A stretch of 64,000 nt of DNA from Rhizobium ruizarguesonis. GTDB lineage: Bacteria; Pseudomonadota; Alphaproteobacteria; Rhizobiales; Rhizobiaceae. Numbering within the stretch: position 1 is the first letter of the stretch; each line of letters starts with the position of its first letter. The stretch is from the NCBI RefSeq assembly GCF_012349115.1, contig NZ_PQIG01000075.1, positions 39,665 to 103,664 on the forward strand. The letters run 5' to 3'. The notes beneath the pieces are model-generated. The model did no database searches. It was given only the letters and a program-made list of their open reading frames with translations, and had not been told where the DNA came from. Shown piece by piece: positions 26,067-34,533 of this stretch. Made by a program: the position numbers and the translations under genes.

Positions 26067-26933
26067 TCAGACCGGCCGCTCGCCGGAAGTGGTGGTGCGA
26101 TGCATGATCCGGATGGACGCGGGATCGAAGGAGTCGCGGCGGTGCATGGTGCAACGATTGTCCCACATCATGATGTCGCCCTCGTCCCATTGCTGCACGA
26201 AGATATGCTTCGTGTTCGTCGTGTGATCCCACAGTTCGGCGAGCAGCGCGTCGCTCTCATCGCGGCTCATGCCCACGATCCACGCGCCTTCCGTCGCTCC
26301 GCCGAGGTAAAGCGCCTTGCGGCCGGTCTCACCATGTGTGCGCACCAACGGATGCACGATGCCGCTCCATTCGCGGAAGTCCTGGCTTTTCGGCGTGGAC
26401 TTGCCAAGCCTGAGTTTGCCGGTCTTGTCGTAGACGTTCTGGAAGAAGATCTGGCGCCCATCGACGGCGTTCTTTAGCGGCGCCGGCAGCGTGTCATAAG
26501 CGATATAGGTCGAGAGGAAATAGGTTTCGCCGCCTGACGGCGGAACAGCGACGGCACGCAGGATGGCGCCTGCCGGCGGGCGTTCGTAGAACCACGTATC
26601 GGTGTGCCACGTCGCCTCGCTATTGCCCATCGCGCCGCTTGGCTTGCCGTCCTTCATCGCATTGCTGATGACCAGGATTTCCGGGTGTGTCGGATGCCCG
26701 CCTTCTTGCAACTGCTTGGGATGGATGACGAACTCGCCGAAGTGACGCGAGAACTGCACCTGCTGGGCGTCGGTGATGCCGGCCTTCTTGAAACGGACGA
26801 CGCCATATTGCAGCCAGAACTTTCGCACCGCGGCGATGTCGTCGGCGTCATAGTCATTGAAGTCGAAACCCTCGATATCGCCGCAGACATTGCTGGCATG
26901 CTGAACGGCGCGAAGCCTTATTTTGGTGAGCAT
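26067..26933 (-). CDS. TauD/TfdA-family Fe(II)/2-oxoglutarate dioxygenase
   Basis: A 288-residue TauD/TfdA dioxygenase. The iron ligands appear as HxD in EATWHTDTWFYERPP and the distal His in DNRCTMHRRDSFDP. The 2-oxoglutarate-binding Arg is probably in SIRIMHRTT. Members hydroxylate sulfonates, phenoxy-acids, carnitine-like and amino-acid-like substrates, with 2-oxoglutarate decarboxylation. The frame extends upstream to 27050, but ATG 26933 follows CAGGAG and begins MLTKIRLR like the family. It lies 120 bases after the ABC transporter ATPase gene, so transported substrate may feed it. Confidence 0.9.
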   Translation of the reverse strand: MLTKIRLRAVQHASNVCGDIEGFDFNDYDADDIAAVRKFWLQYGVVRFKKAGITDAQQVQFSRHFGEFVIHPKQLQEGGHPTHPEILVISNAMKDGKPSGAMGNSEATWHTDTWFYERPPAGAILRAVAVPPSGGETYFLSTYIAYDTLPAPLKNAVDGRQIFFQNVYDKTGKLRLGKSTPKSQDFREWSGIVHPLVRTHGETGRKALYLGGATEGAWIVGMSRDESDALLAELWDHTTNTKHIFVQQWDEGDIMMWDNRCTMHRRDSFDPASIRIMHRTTTSGERPV

Positions 26934-27053
26934 TCCTAAAACTCCTGTTGCTGACCTTCCTCTAAGGTCGCGATGATCGTAGGGCAGGCGAGGGGAGCAT
27001 CGCCAATATCGATTGGATCGGATTGATAGGCGTGGCGTATCGATCGCCATCGG

Positions 27054-28139
27054 CTATTCCGGCAGGACCTGGATGTCGTCCGGGTCGATAGAAAGCGCGA
27101 CGACGTCGCCCATAACTGGAAGTGAGGCCGACAGCGATGAGCGTGTGAGCACCGTCAAGACGACATGCGGGTCGATCTCGACCGCGAGCTCCAGCGACGG
27201 ACCGAGATTGATGACCCGGCGGACGGTTCCGGACAGACGATTGACGCCGCCCCCGCCGGGGCCAGTGTTGTTCAGCACCGCGATGTCTTCGGGCCGGATG
27301 CAGCAGAAGCCGGCTTGCTGACGGTGCGGCGGGCGCTTCGCCCGCAAGCTGATCGCGCTCCCGGCCAGGTGAAGGTCGAGGGTGGCTTCCTGCTCGCTCG
27401 TCGCTTCGATGGTGAGGATGTTCGATTTCCCGATAAAATCCGCCACGAATGAGCTCGCCGGATGACGGTAGATCGAAGCAGGCCCGCCCGTTTGGGCAAT
27501 GGCCCCCTGCCACATCACCACGATCCGGTCGGACATCGCCATCGCTTCTTCCTGGTCGTGCGTCACGTAGACGAACGTCATGCCGAGTTGCTGCTGGAGT
27601 TCCTTCAGTTCGAGCCGCATGGCCTCTCGAAGCTTCAGATCGAGATTCGAGAGCGGCTCGTCGAGGAGCAGGACGGATGGGCGTGGCGCGATGGCACGTG
27701 CCAGAGCGACGCGTTGCTGCTGTCCACCCGACAATTCCCTCGGATAGCGCGCGCCGTAGTCTTCAAGATGAACACTTCGCAGTGCCGATGCCACGCCGCT
27801 TTCGATCTCCGATCTCGCCGCGCCTTTCATCTTGAGGCCAAAACCGACGTTGTCGGCGATCGTCATGTGCGGAAAGAGCGCGTAGTTCTGGAACACCAAG
27901 CCGATATTTCGCCGTTCTGGTGGAACGCGGCCCTGGCTCCTCCCGCGGATCCTGATATCGCCGAACGACGGCTGGTTGAAGCCGGCGATCATGTTGAGCG
28001 TCGTCGTCTTCCCGCAGCCGGAAGGTCCGAGAATACTGACGAACTCACCCTGCGGGATTTGCAGGCTGATGTCCTTCACAACCGAGATCGCCCCGAAGGA
28101 CTTGCTGACGGAGACGAGTTCAATATCGATGCTGCTCAT
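27054..28139 (-). CDS. PotA-type ABC transporter ATPase
   Basis: A 361-residue ABC ATPase. It has Walker A GPSGCGKTT (residues ~39-47), signature LSGGQQQRVALARAI, Walker B VLLLDEPLSNLD, and a C-terminal TOBE-like regulatory domain (CIRPEDIAVL). It closely resembles spermidine/putrescine and related importers. It overlaps the upstream permease gene by 4 bases and is the fourth gene of an SBP-permease-permease-ATPase operon. Confidence 0.93.
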   Translation of the reverse strand: MSSIDIELVSVSKSFGAISVVKDISLQIPQGEFVSILGPSGCGKTTTLNMIAGFNQPSFGDIRIRGRSQGRVPPERRNIGLVFQNYALFPHMTIADNVGFGLKMKGAARSEIESGVASALRSVHLEDYGARYPRELSGGQQQRVALARAIAPRPSVLLLDEPLSNLDLKLREAMRLELKELQQQLGMTFVYVTHDQEEAMAMSDRIVVMWQGAIAQTGGPASIYRHPASSFVADFIGKSNILTIEATSEQEATLDLHLAGSAISLRAKRPPHRQQAGFCCIRPEDIAVLNNTGPGGGGVNRLSGTVRRVINLGPSLELAVEIDPHVVLTVLTRSSLSASLPVMGDVVALSIDPDDIQVLPE

Positions 28140-28939
28140 TTGCTGCCACCATGGAGTTTGACGGAAAATCCGCCGATCTTTTCAAAAAGGAAGATCACCG
28201 CGAGGATGAAAATCATCGACGCGACATTGACCGCCGCCATCACCGGATCGAGGCTGTATTCGAGGTAGTTGATGACGGTGATCGGCAGCGTCGTATCGCC
28301 TGGTCGAACCAGGAACACCGACAGCGGAATGTTGTTGAAGGAAATGATGAAGGCGAAGGTCATTCCCGACAGCACACCAGGCCTGATCGCTGGCAAAAGA
28401 ATGTGCTGCACCCGCTGGCGCTTGTTCGCCCCCAGGATCTGACCCGCCCGATCCAGATTCCGGTCGAAGTTCGCAATAGACGTCGCCACCATTCTCACGA
28501 CGAAGGGCAGTGCGAGGACGATGTGGGCGGCGATGAGCGCAGGCGTGCCAAGGAAGGACTGCAGCCCGACCAGCGACAGGAACAGGACGATCGCGACGCC
28601 TTTGACGATCTGCGGCACCGACAGCGGCAAGAGAAGCACCGACATCGCCGCCTCACTGCCGCGGATCTTTTCATAGACGACGGCATAGGCTGCCATGACG
28701 CCGATGATGCCGCTGACGATAGAGACGATCACCGCGATCTTGACGCTCAGCAGAAAGGGCAGGAGCCAGCGCTCCGAGACAAGGTCGCCGTACCACCGTG
28801 CCGTCCACTCCCACGGCCGGAACGTCACCGCGGAGGTCGGGCTGAACGAGGCCGCTATGACGACGGCAAGTGGCAGCGTGATGAAGGTGAGGACGCCGGC
28901 CAGCATCAGCCGGAAGAGAACCGAGAGGAGCCAGTTCAT
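28136..28939 (-). CDS. PotC-type ABC transporter permease
   Basis: A 267-residue inner-membrane permease with about six hydrophobic segments. The EAA loop region lies in GQILGANKRQRVQHILLPAI. It pairs with the 28936-29835 permease to form the channel. Start and stop overlap both neighbouring genes by 4 bases (ATGA), a sign of tight co-translation. Confidence 0.92.
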   Translation of the reverse strand: MNWLLSVLFRLMLAGVLTFITLPLAVVIAASFSPTSAVTFRPWEWTARWYGDLVSERWLLPFLLSVKIAVIVSIVSGIIGVMAAYAVVYEKIRGSEAAMSVLLLPLSVPQIVKGVAIVLFLSLVGLQSFLGTPALIAAHIVLALPFVVRMVATSIANFDRNLDRAGQILGANKRQRVQHILLPAIRPGVLSGMTFAFIISFNNIPLSVFLVRPGDTTLPITVINYLEYSLDPVMAAVNVASMIFILAVIFLFEKIGGFSVKLHGGSK

Positions 28940-29835
28940 GCCGTGGTCCTCCCGGCGCCGCTTCGCCTGATACGGTGCAGCGCTTCAAACCGGACGCCAA
29001 CGAACGAGATCACCAGCATCAGAAGGAGAAGCGCGTTGGCCATGACGGCGGCAAAGGGCCAGTCGACGTAGAAGAGGACCTGCTCGGAGATCATCGTTGC
29101 CAGGACTTTGAAACCGGCGCCGCCGAGGAGTGCGGGTGTCGCGTAAGCGCTCGCGGCCATGGTGAACGAAAGCAGCAGCGAGCTGACAATTCCCGGAACG
29201 GAAAGCGGAACGATGACGTGGCGGACGACGGAGACGCGCGAGGCACCGAGCATCTGCGCCGCGCGCTCGAGACTTTCGTCGATGCCCTGGATGCTGGTCA
29301 TCAGCGAGAGAATGCCGAACGGCAACACGACGTGGGTCAGACCGACGACGACCGCAAAGAGATTCTTCGAAAGCGGAAGCGGGGACGAAATGAGACCGAG
29401 GTCAAGGAGAACATCGTTGATGAAGCCGCGATCTTCCAGGATGATGAGCCATCCGTAGGTCCGCAACACCACGCCCGCAAGTTCAGGTGCCAGCGCAAGG
29501 GCAAAGACGACCGCGCGCCACCGGCTCCTGGAACGAGCCAGAAAATAGGCGACCGGATACCCCAACACAGTAACCGCGATCGCGACGAGTCCGGACATGA
29601 CGGCGGTGCGACAGAATCCTGCAACCGAAAGCCCGTCGGTGAAAAATCGTCGGTAGCTCTCGACGGAAAATCCGCCGACTTCCTCTTGTGAAAAGCTGAT
29701 GCCGATCATCAGTCCCATCGGAAGCGCGAAGAAGACGCTCAGGAATAGGGCAGCTGGCGACAAAGCCATGTAGCTGTAGGATCTTCTGATCGGAGAAAGA
29801 GAGGCCGCAGGCACCGCAAGTGTGATGGTGTTCAT
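28936..29835 (-). CDS. PotB-type ABC transporter permease
   Basis: A 299-residue permease with about six membrane segments. The EAA loop lies in AQMLGASRVSVVRHVIVPLS. The frame begins at 29868, but ATG 29835 avoids overlap with the upstream binding-protein gene and leaves a 10-base spacer. It is the first of the two permeases in the operon. Confidence 0.92.
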   Translation of the reverse strand: MNTITLAVPAASLSPIRRSYSYMALSPAALFLSVFFALPMGLMIGISFSQEEVGGFSVESYRRFFTDGLSVAGFCRTAVMSGLVAIAVTVLGYPVAYFLARSRSRWRAVVFALALAPELAGVVLRTYGWLIILEDRGFINDVLLDLGLISSPLPLSKNLFAVVVGLTHVVLPFGILSLMTSIQGIDESLERAAQMLGASRVSVVRHVIVPLSVPGIVSSLLLSFTMAASAYATPALLGGAGFKVLATMISEQVLFYVDWPFAAVMANALLLLMLVISFVGVRFEALHRIRRSGAGRTTA

Positions 29836-29845
29836 CGCGGGCCTC

Positions 29846-30889
29846 TCAGTCTGCCTGCGGAACGACATCGCGGTCCCACTGCTCGGCCCAGCGTGGCAGG
29901 CGCTCGGCGACGAGCGACAGGTCCGGAAGGAGCAGGGTCTTGAGGTCAGCTTCCGAGGTGATCTGCCGCGCGCGAATTGTTTCGGGGACCTCTACGTCGG
30001 TTCGCGCGCTCCCGACTTTGTAGCCACCGATCCACGCTTCCTGACTTGTCTTTTCCAGGAAGAAATCGATGAACTGCATGGCCGATTGCTTGTTTTGTGC
30101 ACCCACGGGCACGTTGAGCGTGGCGATGAGGGGAATGCTGCCTTCCTTGGGACGGATGTAGTCAACGGGCAAGCCGGCATCGACGAGGAGTTGAGCGCGG
30201 CCGTTCCAGAAAGGCATGGCCCAGACCGTGCCGTCCTTGATGTAGCTTTCGAGAATCGCAGACGATTGTTCGAATCCGATGGATTGCCTGGCGACAGCTT
30301 CCATGGCCTTGAAACCCGGATCGAGATTGTCGACAAGGTCGCCACCGTTGATCACGGACATCATCTCCACGAGGTAGATGGCCATGATGTTCTGAAACGT
30401 CGGCAGCACGATCCTGCCCTTCAACTCCGGGGCGAGGAGCGCCGACCAGGAGGACGGCGTAGCAAGCTTGTCCTTCCGGTAGAGGAGCGACATGTACTGC
30501 ACTTCGTGCACCGCACCACAGGGACCAGCCGCGGCCGCCAATCTCGGCATGAGCTTGGCAAGGTTCGGAATCGTGGCCACGTCAAGTTTCTCCAGCACGC
30601 CGTCGCGGCAGCCCTGCAGCGACTGCGAAGCGGTCATGACGACGACATCGAACCCCGGTCGGCCCCCGGTCGCCTTGATCTTCGCATAGTCCTGCGACGC
30701 CGAGCCGACCGGATCATAAATGACATCGATACCGAACTTGGCCTCGAACGGTGCAATGATCGCTTTTTCTATGATCTCCTCGTAGGGGCCGCCGTAGCTG
30801 TTGACCACAAGCGTTTCTGCTCGCAGAGGGGTGGACAGGATTGCTGTCATGATCGCCGAGAGCAGAATCCGGCTTTGCTTTGTTCCCAT
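29846..30889 (-). CDS. PotD-type periplasmic substrate-binding protein
   Basis: A 347-residue extracellular solute-binding protein of the spermidine/putrescine-like family. A signal peptide is present (MGTKQSRILLSAIMTAILST, cleavage near LRAET). The mature start is LVVNSYGGPYEEIIEKAIIA. ATG 30889 is chosen because the longer frame (to 31042) would hide the signal peptide inside the protein. It is first in the ABC operon. The ligand is unknown. The operon order and the downstream C-N hydrolysing enzymes suggest an amine- or amide-containing compound. Confidence 0.9.
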   Translation of the reverse strand: MGTKQSRILLSAIMTAILSTPLRAETLVVNSYGGPYEEIIEKAIIAPFEAKFGIDVIYDPVGSASQDYAKIKATGGRPGFDVVVMTASQSLQGCRDGVLEKLDVATIPNLAKLMPRLAAAAGPCGAVHEVQYMSLLYRKDKLATPSSWSALLAPELKGRIVLPTFQNIMAIYLVEMMSVINGGDLVDNLDPGFKAMEAVARQSIGFEQSSAILESYIKDGTVWAMPFWNGRAQLLVDAGLPVDYIRPKEGSIPLIATLNVPVGAQNKQSAMQFIDFFLEKTSQEAWIGGYKVGSARTDVEVPETIRARQITSEADLKTLLLPDLSLVAERLPRWAEQWDRDVVPQAD

Positions 30890-31411
30890 GGCTTGTCTCG
30901 CTTTTTGTGTTGTTGCCGCGGGGATGGTGGACAGCAGGCGGTCGAGGGTCCAATAGTGATCGTCGAGGATTATTGCCCCGCAGCTATCAATCGGGGCCAT
31001 CGCGATTTTCTCCCGACAATGGCAGCGATGACGATTTCGCATTCACAGGGTGGTTTACTCGAAGCTTGGCGGCGCATCCTGTTTAGCGTTGTCTTCCCGC
31101 GGATCGCTATCGGTCGAATATCCGTGCAATGAAAATGGTCGCTGCCCGGCCAAAGCCCAGCTTTCGCCGCGCGCGGTGCTCTGCCTGGTATGAGCGAGAC
31201 GAGGAAGGACGGGCTTCCGAACGGCGATGATCGCCGGTACCAGAGGCGGAACCGTGCGGCACCATCTCGATGAAGCTGGCAAAACGCTCCAGCGCGATGT
31301 CGATGGCGCAATTCGGGGCCAACACCAGGATCGCGACGCTCTGATCGTTGCTTCGCAACATCATCGCTTTACGGCGACCATCAGCCACCTTATATATTCT
31401 TCTCAAGGAGA
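30890..31411. other. Divergent regulatory region
   Basis: About 520 bases between the ABC operon and the DUF433 gene. It should hold both promoters. A minus-strand frame (31107-31406) is open but lacks a ribosome-binding site and any recognised motif, so I do not call it. Confidence 0.35.
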
Positions 31412-31417
31412 ATGATT

Positions 31418-32049
31418 ATGGTCACTGTCTCACACGCCTATACGCCTGCCGAGGCCGCCGCGGTCAGCGAGATTGCGATAAAGTCGGTGCACAACGCGAT
31501 CGACAAGCGGATTGTCGCCAATCGTCCGTCCAGCACCGAGGGCCGAGCTCTTACTGAAGAGGATCTGCTTCGCTTGAAGCTCTGGTACGGCGTTGGATCG
31601 ATCCTATCTGCCGAGCGCCGTAAACGACTGTTCGACACCATCGATGAGAACCCCGGCGCCGATACCGTAAGGGCGGACGATTACCTTATCATCGACGTCG
31701 CGCGGGCGAGGGAGCAATTGGCCACGCGCGCCGAGGCGCTTCGAGAGGCTGAAAAATTGATCCAGAGCGTCAAAGGAGTTGTCGGCGGCGAACCGGTTTT
31801 TAAGGGAACCCGCGTTCCCGTGCGAGCAATCGCCGCGATGAAGGCCCAAGGCGCGAGCACCGAGGAATCGTCGAAGGCTATCCTTCGCTGACGGGGCGAA
31901 TGGTGGAGCTTGCTGACATCTGGACTGCAGCCCATCCCGTTCGGGGACGGCCACGCAAACTTTCGGAGTTGGGCTTGACGGTGAAGTCGGAAAAGCGTCT
32001 TCGGCTCGGAAATGAGCGCGTTCCACAGTTGTCGGATAAGCCCTCTTGA
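31418..32049 (+). pseudogene. DUF433 antitoxin, frameshifted
   Basis: From ATG 31418 (eight bases after AAGGAG) the frame encodes an HTH-like N-terminus (AYTPAEAAAVSEIAIKSVHN) and a DUF433 domain (VVGGEPVFKGTRVPVRAIAA). It stops at 31891. Removing one base near 31876 restores the rest of DUF433: EIVEGYPSLTGRMVELADIW, then HPVRGRPRKLSELG, ending at TGA 32047-32049. DUF433 proteins are antitoxins for PIN-like DUF5615 toxins. The repaired frame overlaps the toxin start by 4 bases, the standard arrangement. The frameshift removes the C-terminal third. Confidence 0.75.
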
Positions 32050-32165
32050 AATTTCTGATCGACGAATGCCTCCACACATCACTCGTGGCCGTGGCTCAAG
32101 ATCACGGCCACGATTGTTTTCACTTAACTGGTCGGGGCTAAGCGGCGGGACCGGCTGGGACCCCC
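32046..32165 (+). pseudogene. DUF5615 PIN-like toxin remnant
   Basis: TTG 32046 starts KFLIDECLHTSLVAVAQDHG, the N-terminus of DUF5615 PIN-like toxins with the metal-binding Asp. After HDCFHLT the frame ends at TAA 32139. In the next frame NWSGLSGGTGWDP continues the family pattern for a few codons and then stops resembling it, about 20 bases before the end of traH on the other strand. Most of the nuclease, including later acidic residues, is lost. Confidence 0.65.
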
Positions 32166-32183
32166 AAGGCGCTTTCCAAAGCC

Positions 32184-32807
32184 TCATTTTGCGCCAATCC
32201 GGGACAGATCGATCCGCATTTCCGCTGCTCCGACACGACCGCTATTCTCGCTCTCCTTGAGCGTCGAAGAGGCTGGCGCGGTGTCGGTATCGGTATCGGT
32301 ATCGAGGTCTTGTTCGACCACGGGTGGGACAATCATTTTCACAGATACGCCAGGATCCTCGGCCCGAAAGACGCTCACGCCCTCGAACTCCCCGGTCTTC
32401 CAGGCATAGACGGCATCCTCGAATATCTGCGGAAAGACTTGCCTGTCGGTGGGATTGCCGTACCACTTGGCGACGATCCTCACCACTTTGGCAAACATCC
32501 CCGTGCCGAGGCGCAGATTCTCACAAGCGTGGACAAGATCAGACTTAAGCTCAGAGACATCCTTGACGCCGACTCCGGCCGGGACCTGCGTAATCCCGAC
32601 GCGGACCACGGCCTGGCCGACATATTGGCGGATAAGCTCCATCGCCTCGTCCGGCGTTTTCGCCTTCGGGACGAGGATCAGCCGGCCACCGGCTTTGACG
32701 GTAACCGCCAACGGGTCGGAGGAGCCGGCCCTCTGGACGAATTGCTCGACAATGGCAGGCGTCAACGAGGGATCGGCGCATTTTTGTATCATCGTGGCAT
32801 CGAGCAT
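32184..32807 (-). CDS. traH: TraH, conjugal transfer protein
   Basis: A 207-residue protein matching TraH of Ti-type plasmids (MLDATMIQKCADPSLTPAIV, then DPLAVTVKAGGRLILVPKAK and KWYGNPTDRQVFPQIFEDAV). Its biochemical role is not established. A repeat of six bases near the 3' end (32284-32304) encodes a DTDTDTDT tract. It is last in the traA-F-B-H transcript, 15 bases after traB. The C-terminal tail is more variable than the rest, as is usual. Confidence 0.9.
   Translation of the reverse strand: MLDATMIQKCADPSLTPAIVEQFVQRAGSSDPLAVTVKAGGRLILVPKAKTPDEAMELIRQYVGQAVVRVGITQVPAGVGVKDVSELKSDLVHACENLRLGTGMFAKVVRIVAKWYGNPTDRQVFPQIFEDAVYAWKTGEFEGVSVFRAEDPGVSVKMIVPPVVEQDLDTDTDTDTAPASSTLKESENSGRVGAAEMRIDLSRIGAK
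32282..32305. repeat. Hexanucleotide tandem repeat inside traH
   Basis: About four copies of a six-base unit (GGTATC on the plus strand, first copy imperfect) lie in frame and encode alternating Asp-Thr. Such tracts can change length by slippage without breaking the frame. Confidence 0.6.
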
Positions 32808-32822
32808 GACTACCTCCCGAGT

Positions 32823-33977
32823 TCAGGTGTTGAATGAAATGACGAGCGGTTTGGCGAAGAGGCGCGCAAAGGCCCTGGCACTGGCCCGCTGGATGGCGAC
32901 GATCGAAGTATTCGCGGTCCACCAGCCATTGCCGACGGCGACGACGACATCGGGATCGTGCGACATGGATTGCAGGAGGGGCCAGGCAACGAGCAGTTCG
33001 TAGCAGATCAGCGGCGCGACCTTGTAGCCGTTAAGGACGACAACCGGGTTTGCAAAAAAGTCCGCCCGAGCGCCTTTGCTATCGCCCCACCACGGCTGCC
33101 ACATCGAGCCGGGGACAGGCATGCGCTCACGATAAAGGACGCGACCGCCTCCGGCGGACACCGCCACCAAAACATTGTCATAGCCATCGGCGCCGACAAC
33201 GGACGCGCCGGCGACCACCGTCACGGGACTGCCGGCCAGGGCCCGGGTCCATAGCCGCTCGACGGTGGGCGTCCAGAAGCCCAACGCACTTTCCGGCAGG
33301 ACGATGTAGGCGACACCATCGCCCGCCGCCTTTTGTACCGTTGCGATCAGGTCACGCTGTCGCTGAAGACCGGCCTCTCGTCCGAGCGAAGCACCCATTT
33401 GCCAATCGACGCCGCGCCATGACTGAGGTACGTCTGGATCGGTCCAGGTTGCGGCGGAACAAGCCCATGCGCCTGCCAAGGCGACCGCGACAGCCGGCCA
33501 GATGCGGGTTACGAGGCCGATCAGGCCGGCTGTCGTGGCAGCCAGTCCCCACCACCCCCATCCCGGAAAAAGAACGCCCGCCGCCGTAATCGGATGCGCC
33601 CACCCGGTTATACCGAAAGGGGGTAGCGCCATCAGGATGCCAGCGGCCAGGTAGCGATGGGGTCTCTTGGTGCGAACCGATGTCCAAAGCAGCGTGTGGA
33701 CGCCGAAAAAGCTGACCGATGCCGCGAGCCAGAGCAGCAGTCCTGGCAAAAGGTCGGACGAATAGAAGGTGGCGACCCCTTGCGGCAGCCCATGTGATGC
33801 CGCGAGGAAATATGCCGCAGAGACCAGCCCGGCCGCCATCCGGTTGGGTGCATGGGTCCATAATACAGGAAAGGCGAGGGCGGCTGGTAGGAGAAGAACC
33901 TGGCCGCTCCATCCGATCAAGGCGGCGGCGAGGGCTACGCCGATCAGCGCTGCGGTACCCACGTGGTCACGGCGCAT
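32823..33977 (-). CDS. traB: TraB, polytopic nitrilase-like conjugal transfer protein
   Basis: A 384-residue protein matching TraB of Ti-type plasmids. The N-terminal half is hydrophobic with several membrane helices. The C-terminal half is a nitrilase-like domain with Glu in YIVLPESALGFW and Cys in APLICYELLVAWP, distantly like apolipoprotein N-acyltransferase. It is thought to assist pilus subunit maturation or transfer, and activity is not proven. ATG 33977 (MRRDHVGTAALIGV) is chosen over the longer frame to 34172 because it overlaps the traF end by only 11 bases. Confidence 0.9.
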   Translation of the reverse strand: MRRDHVGTAALIGVALAAALIGWSGQVLLLPAALAFPVLWTHAPNRMAAGLVSAAYFLAASHGLPQGVATFYSSDLLPGLLLWLAASVSFFGVHTLLWTSVRTKRPHRYLAAGILMALPPFGITGWAHPITAAGVLFPGWGWWGLAATTAGLIGLVTRIWPAVAVALAGAWACSAATWTDPDVPQSWRGVDWQMGASLGREAGLQRQRDLIATVQKAAGDGVAYIVLPESALGFWTPTVERLWTRALAGSPVTVVAGASVVGADGYDNVLVAVSAGGGRVLYRERMPVPGSMWQPWWGDSKGARADFFANPVVVLNGYKVAPLICYELLVAWPLLQSMSHDPDVVVAVGNGWWTANTSIVAIQRASARAFARLFAKPLVISFNT

Positions 33978-34533
33978 AGGTGAGCACCTTCTGCGCCAGA
34001 CCGAGGATGCCGGACACGGGTAACGGACCGAAATAGCGGGAATCGTAGGAGCCCGCGAAACCGGAATGCAAAAAGACGTGTCCCGCTGGCACGGTGCCAC
34101 TCGCAAAAGCAGAAAGAGGTCGACCCTTTCCATCTGCTTTCGCGACTGCCGAATGTGCCACGGTGATGCCATCGACGAACATGGCTGAGCTGATCTCCAC
34201 CCTTTGACCCTCGGTGGCGATCACCATTTTTATCAGCGGGGCAAAATCGCCTGGGCACGAACCGGAGCGCAGATAGCCGCGTTGTCGGGCCTCGCGCATC
34301 CTGTCGTTTTCCGGCGGGCAGATGAAGACGACGTCACCGACGGTGGGGGACCGATCGAGTGCTGCGACGCGCCAGAGGCCGAGCGGTTCGCTTGGCGTCA
34401 TATTGATGCGGAACCCGCCGGCCGCGGCGACGATGAACAAGACAAGCGCGAGCAAGGCTGCGGCCAATAATGGCGTCGCGGCGGGGCGAATTTGTTCGTG
34501 TGTCGGGCGCTGGCGCGTGATTGTGGGGATCAT
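33967..34533 (-). CDS. traF: TraF, S26-family pilin-processing protease
   Basis: A 188-residue TraF with an N-terminal membrane anchor (residues ~20-40). The S26 catalytic Ser is in NMTPSEPLGLWR (about residue 48) and the Lys in DFAPLIKMVIATEG (about 102). TraF matures and cyclises the pilin TrbC in related systems. The ATG overlaps the end of traA by 4 bases and the stop overlaps the traB start, consistent with the traA-F-B-H operon. Confidence 0.92.
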   Translation of the reverse strand: MIPTITRQRPTHEQIRPAATPLLAAALLALVLFIVAAAGGFRINMTPSEPLGLWRVAALDRSPTVGDVVFICPPENDRMREARQRGYLRSGSCPGDFAPLIKMVIATEGQRVEISSAMFVDGITVAHSAVAKADGKGRPLSAFASGTVPAGHVFLHSGFAGSYDSRYFGPLPVSGILGLAQKVLTYAP

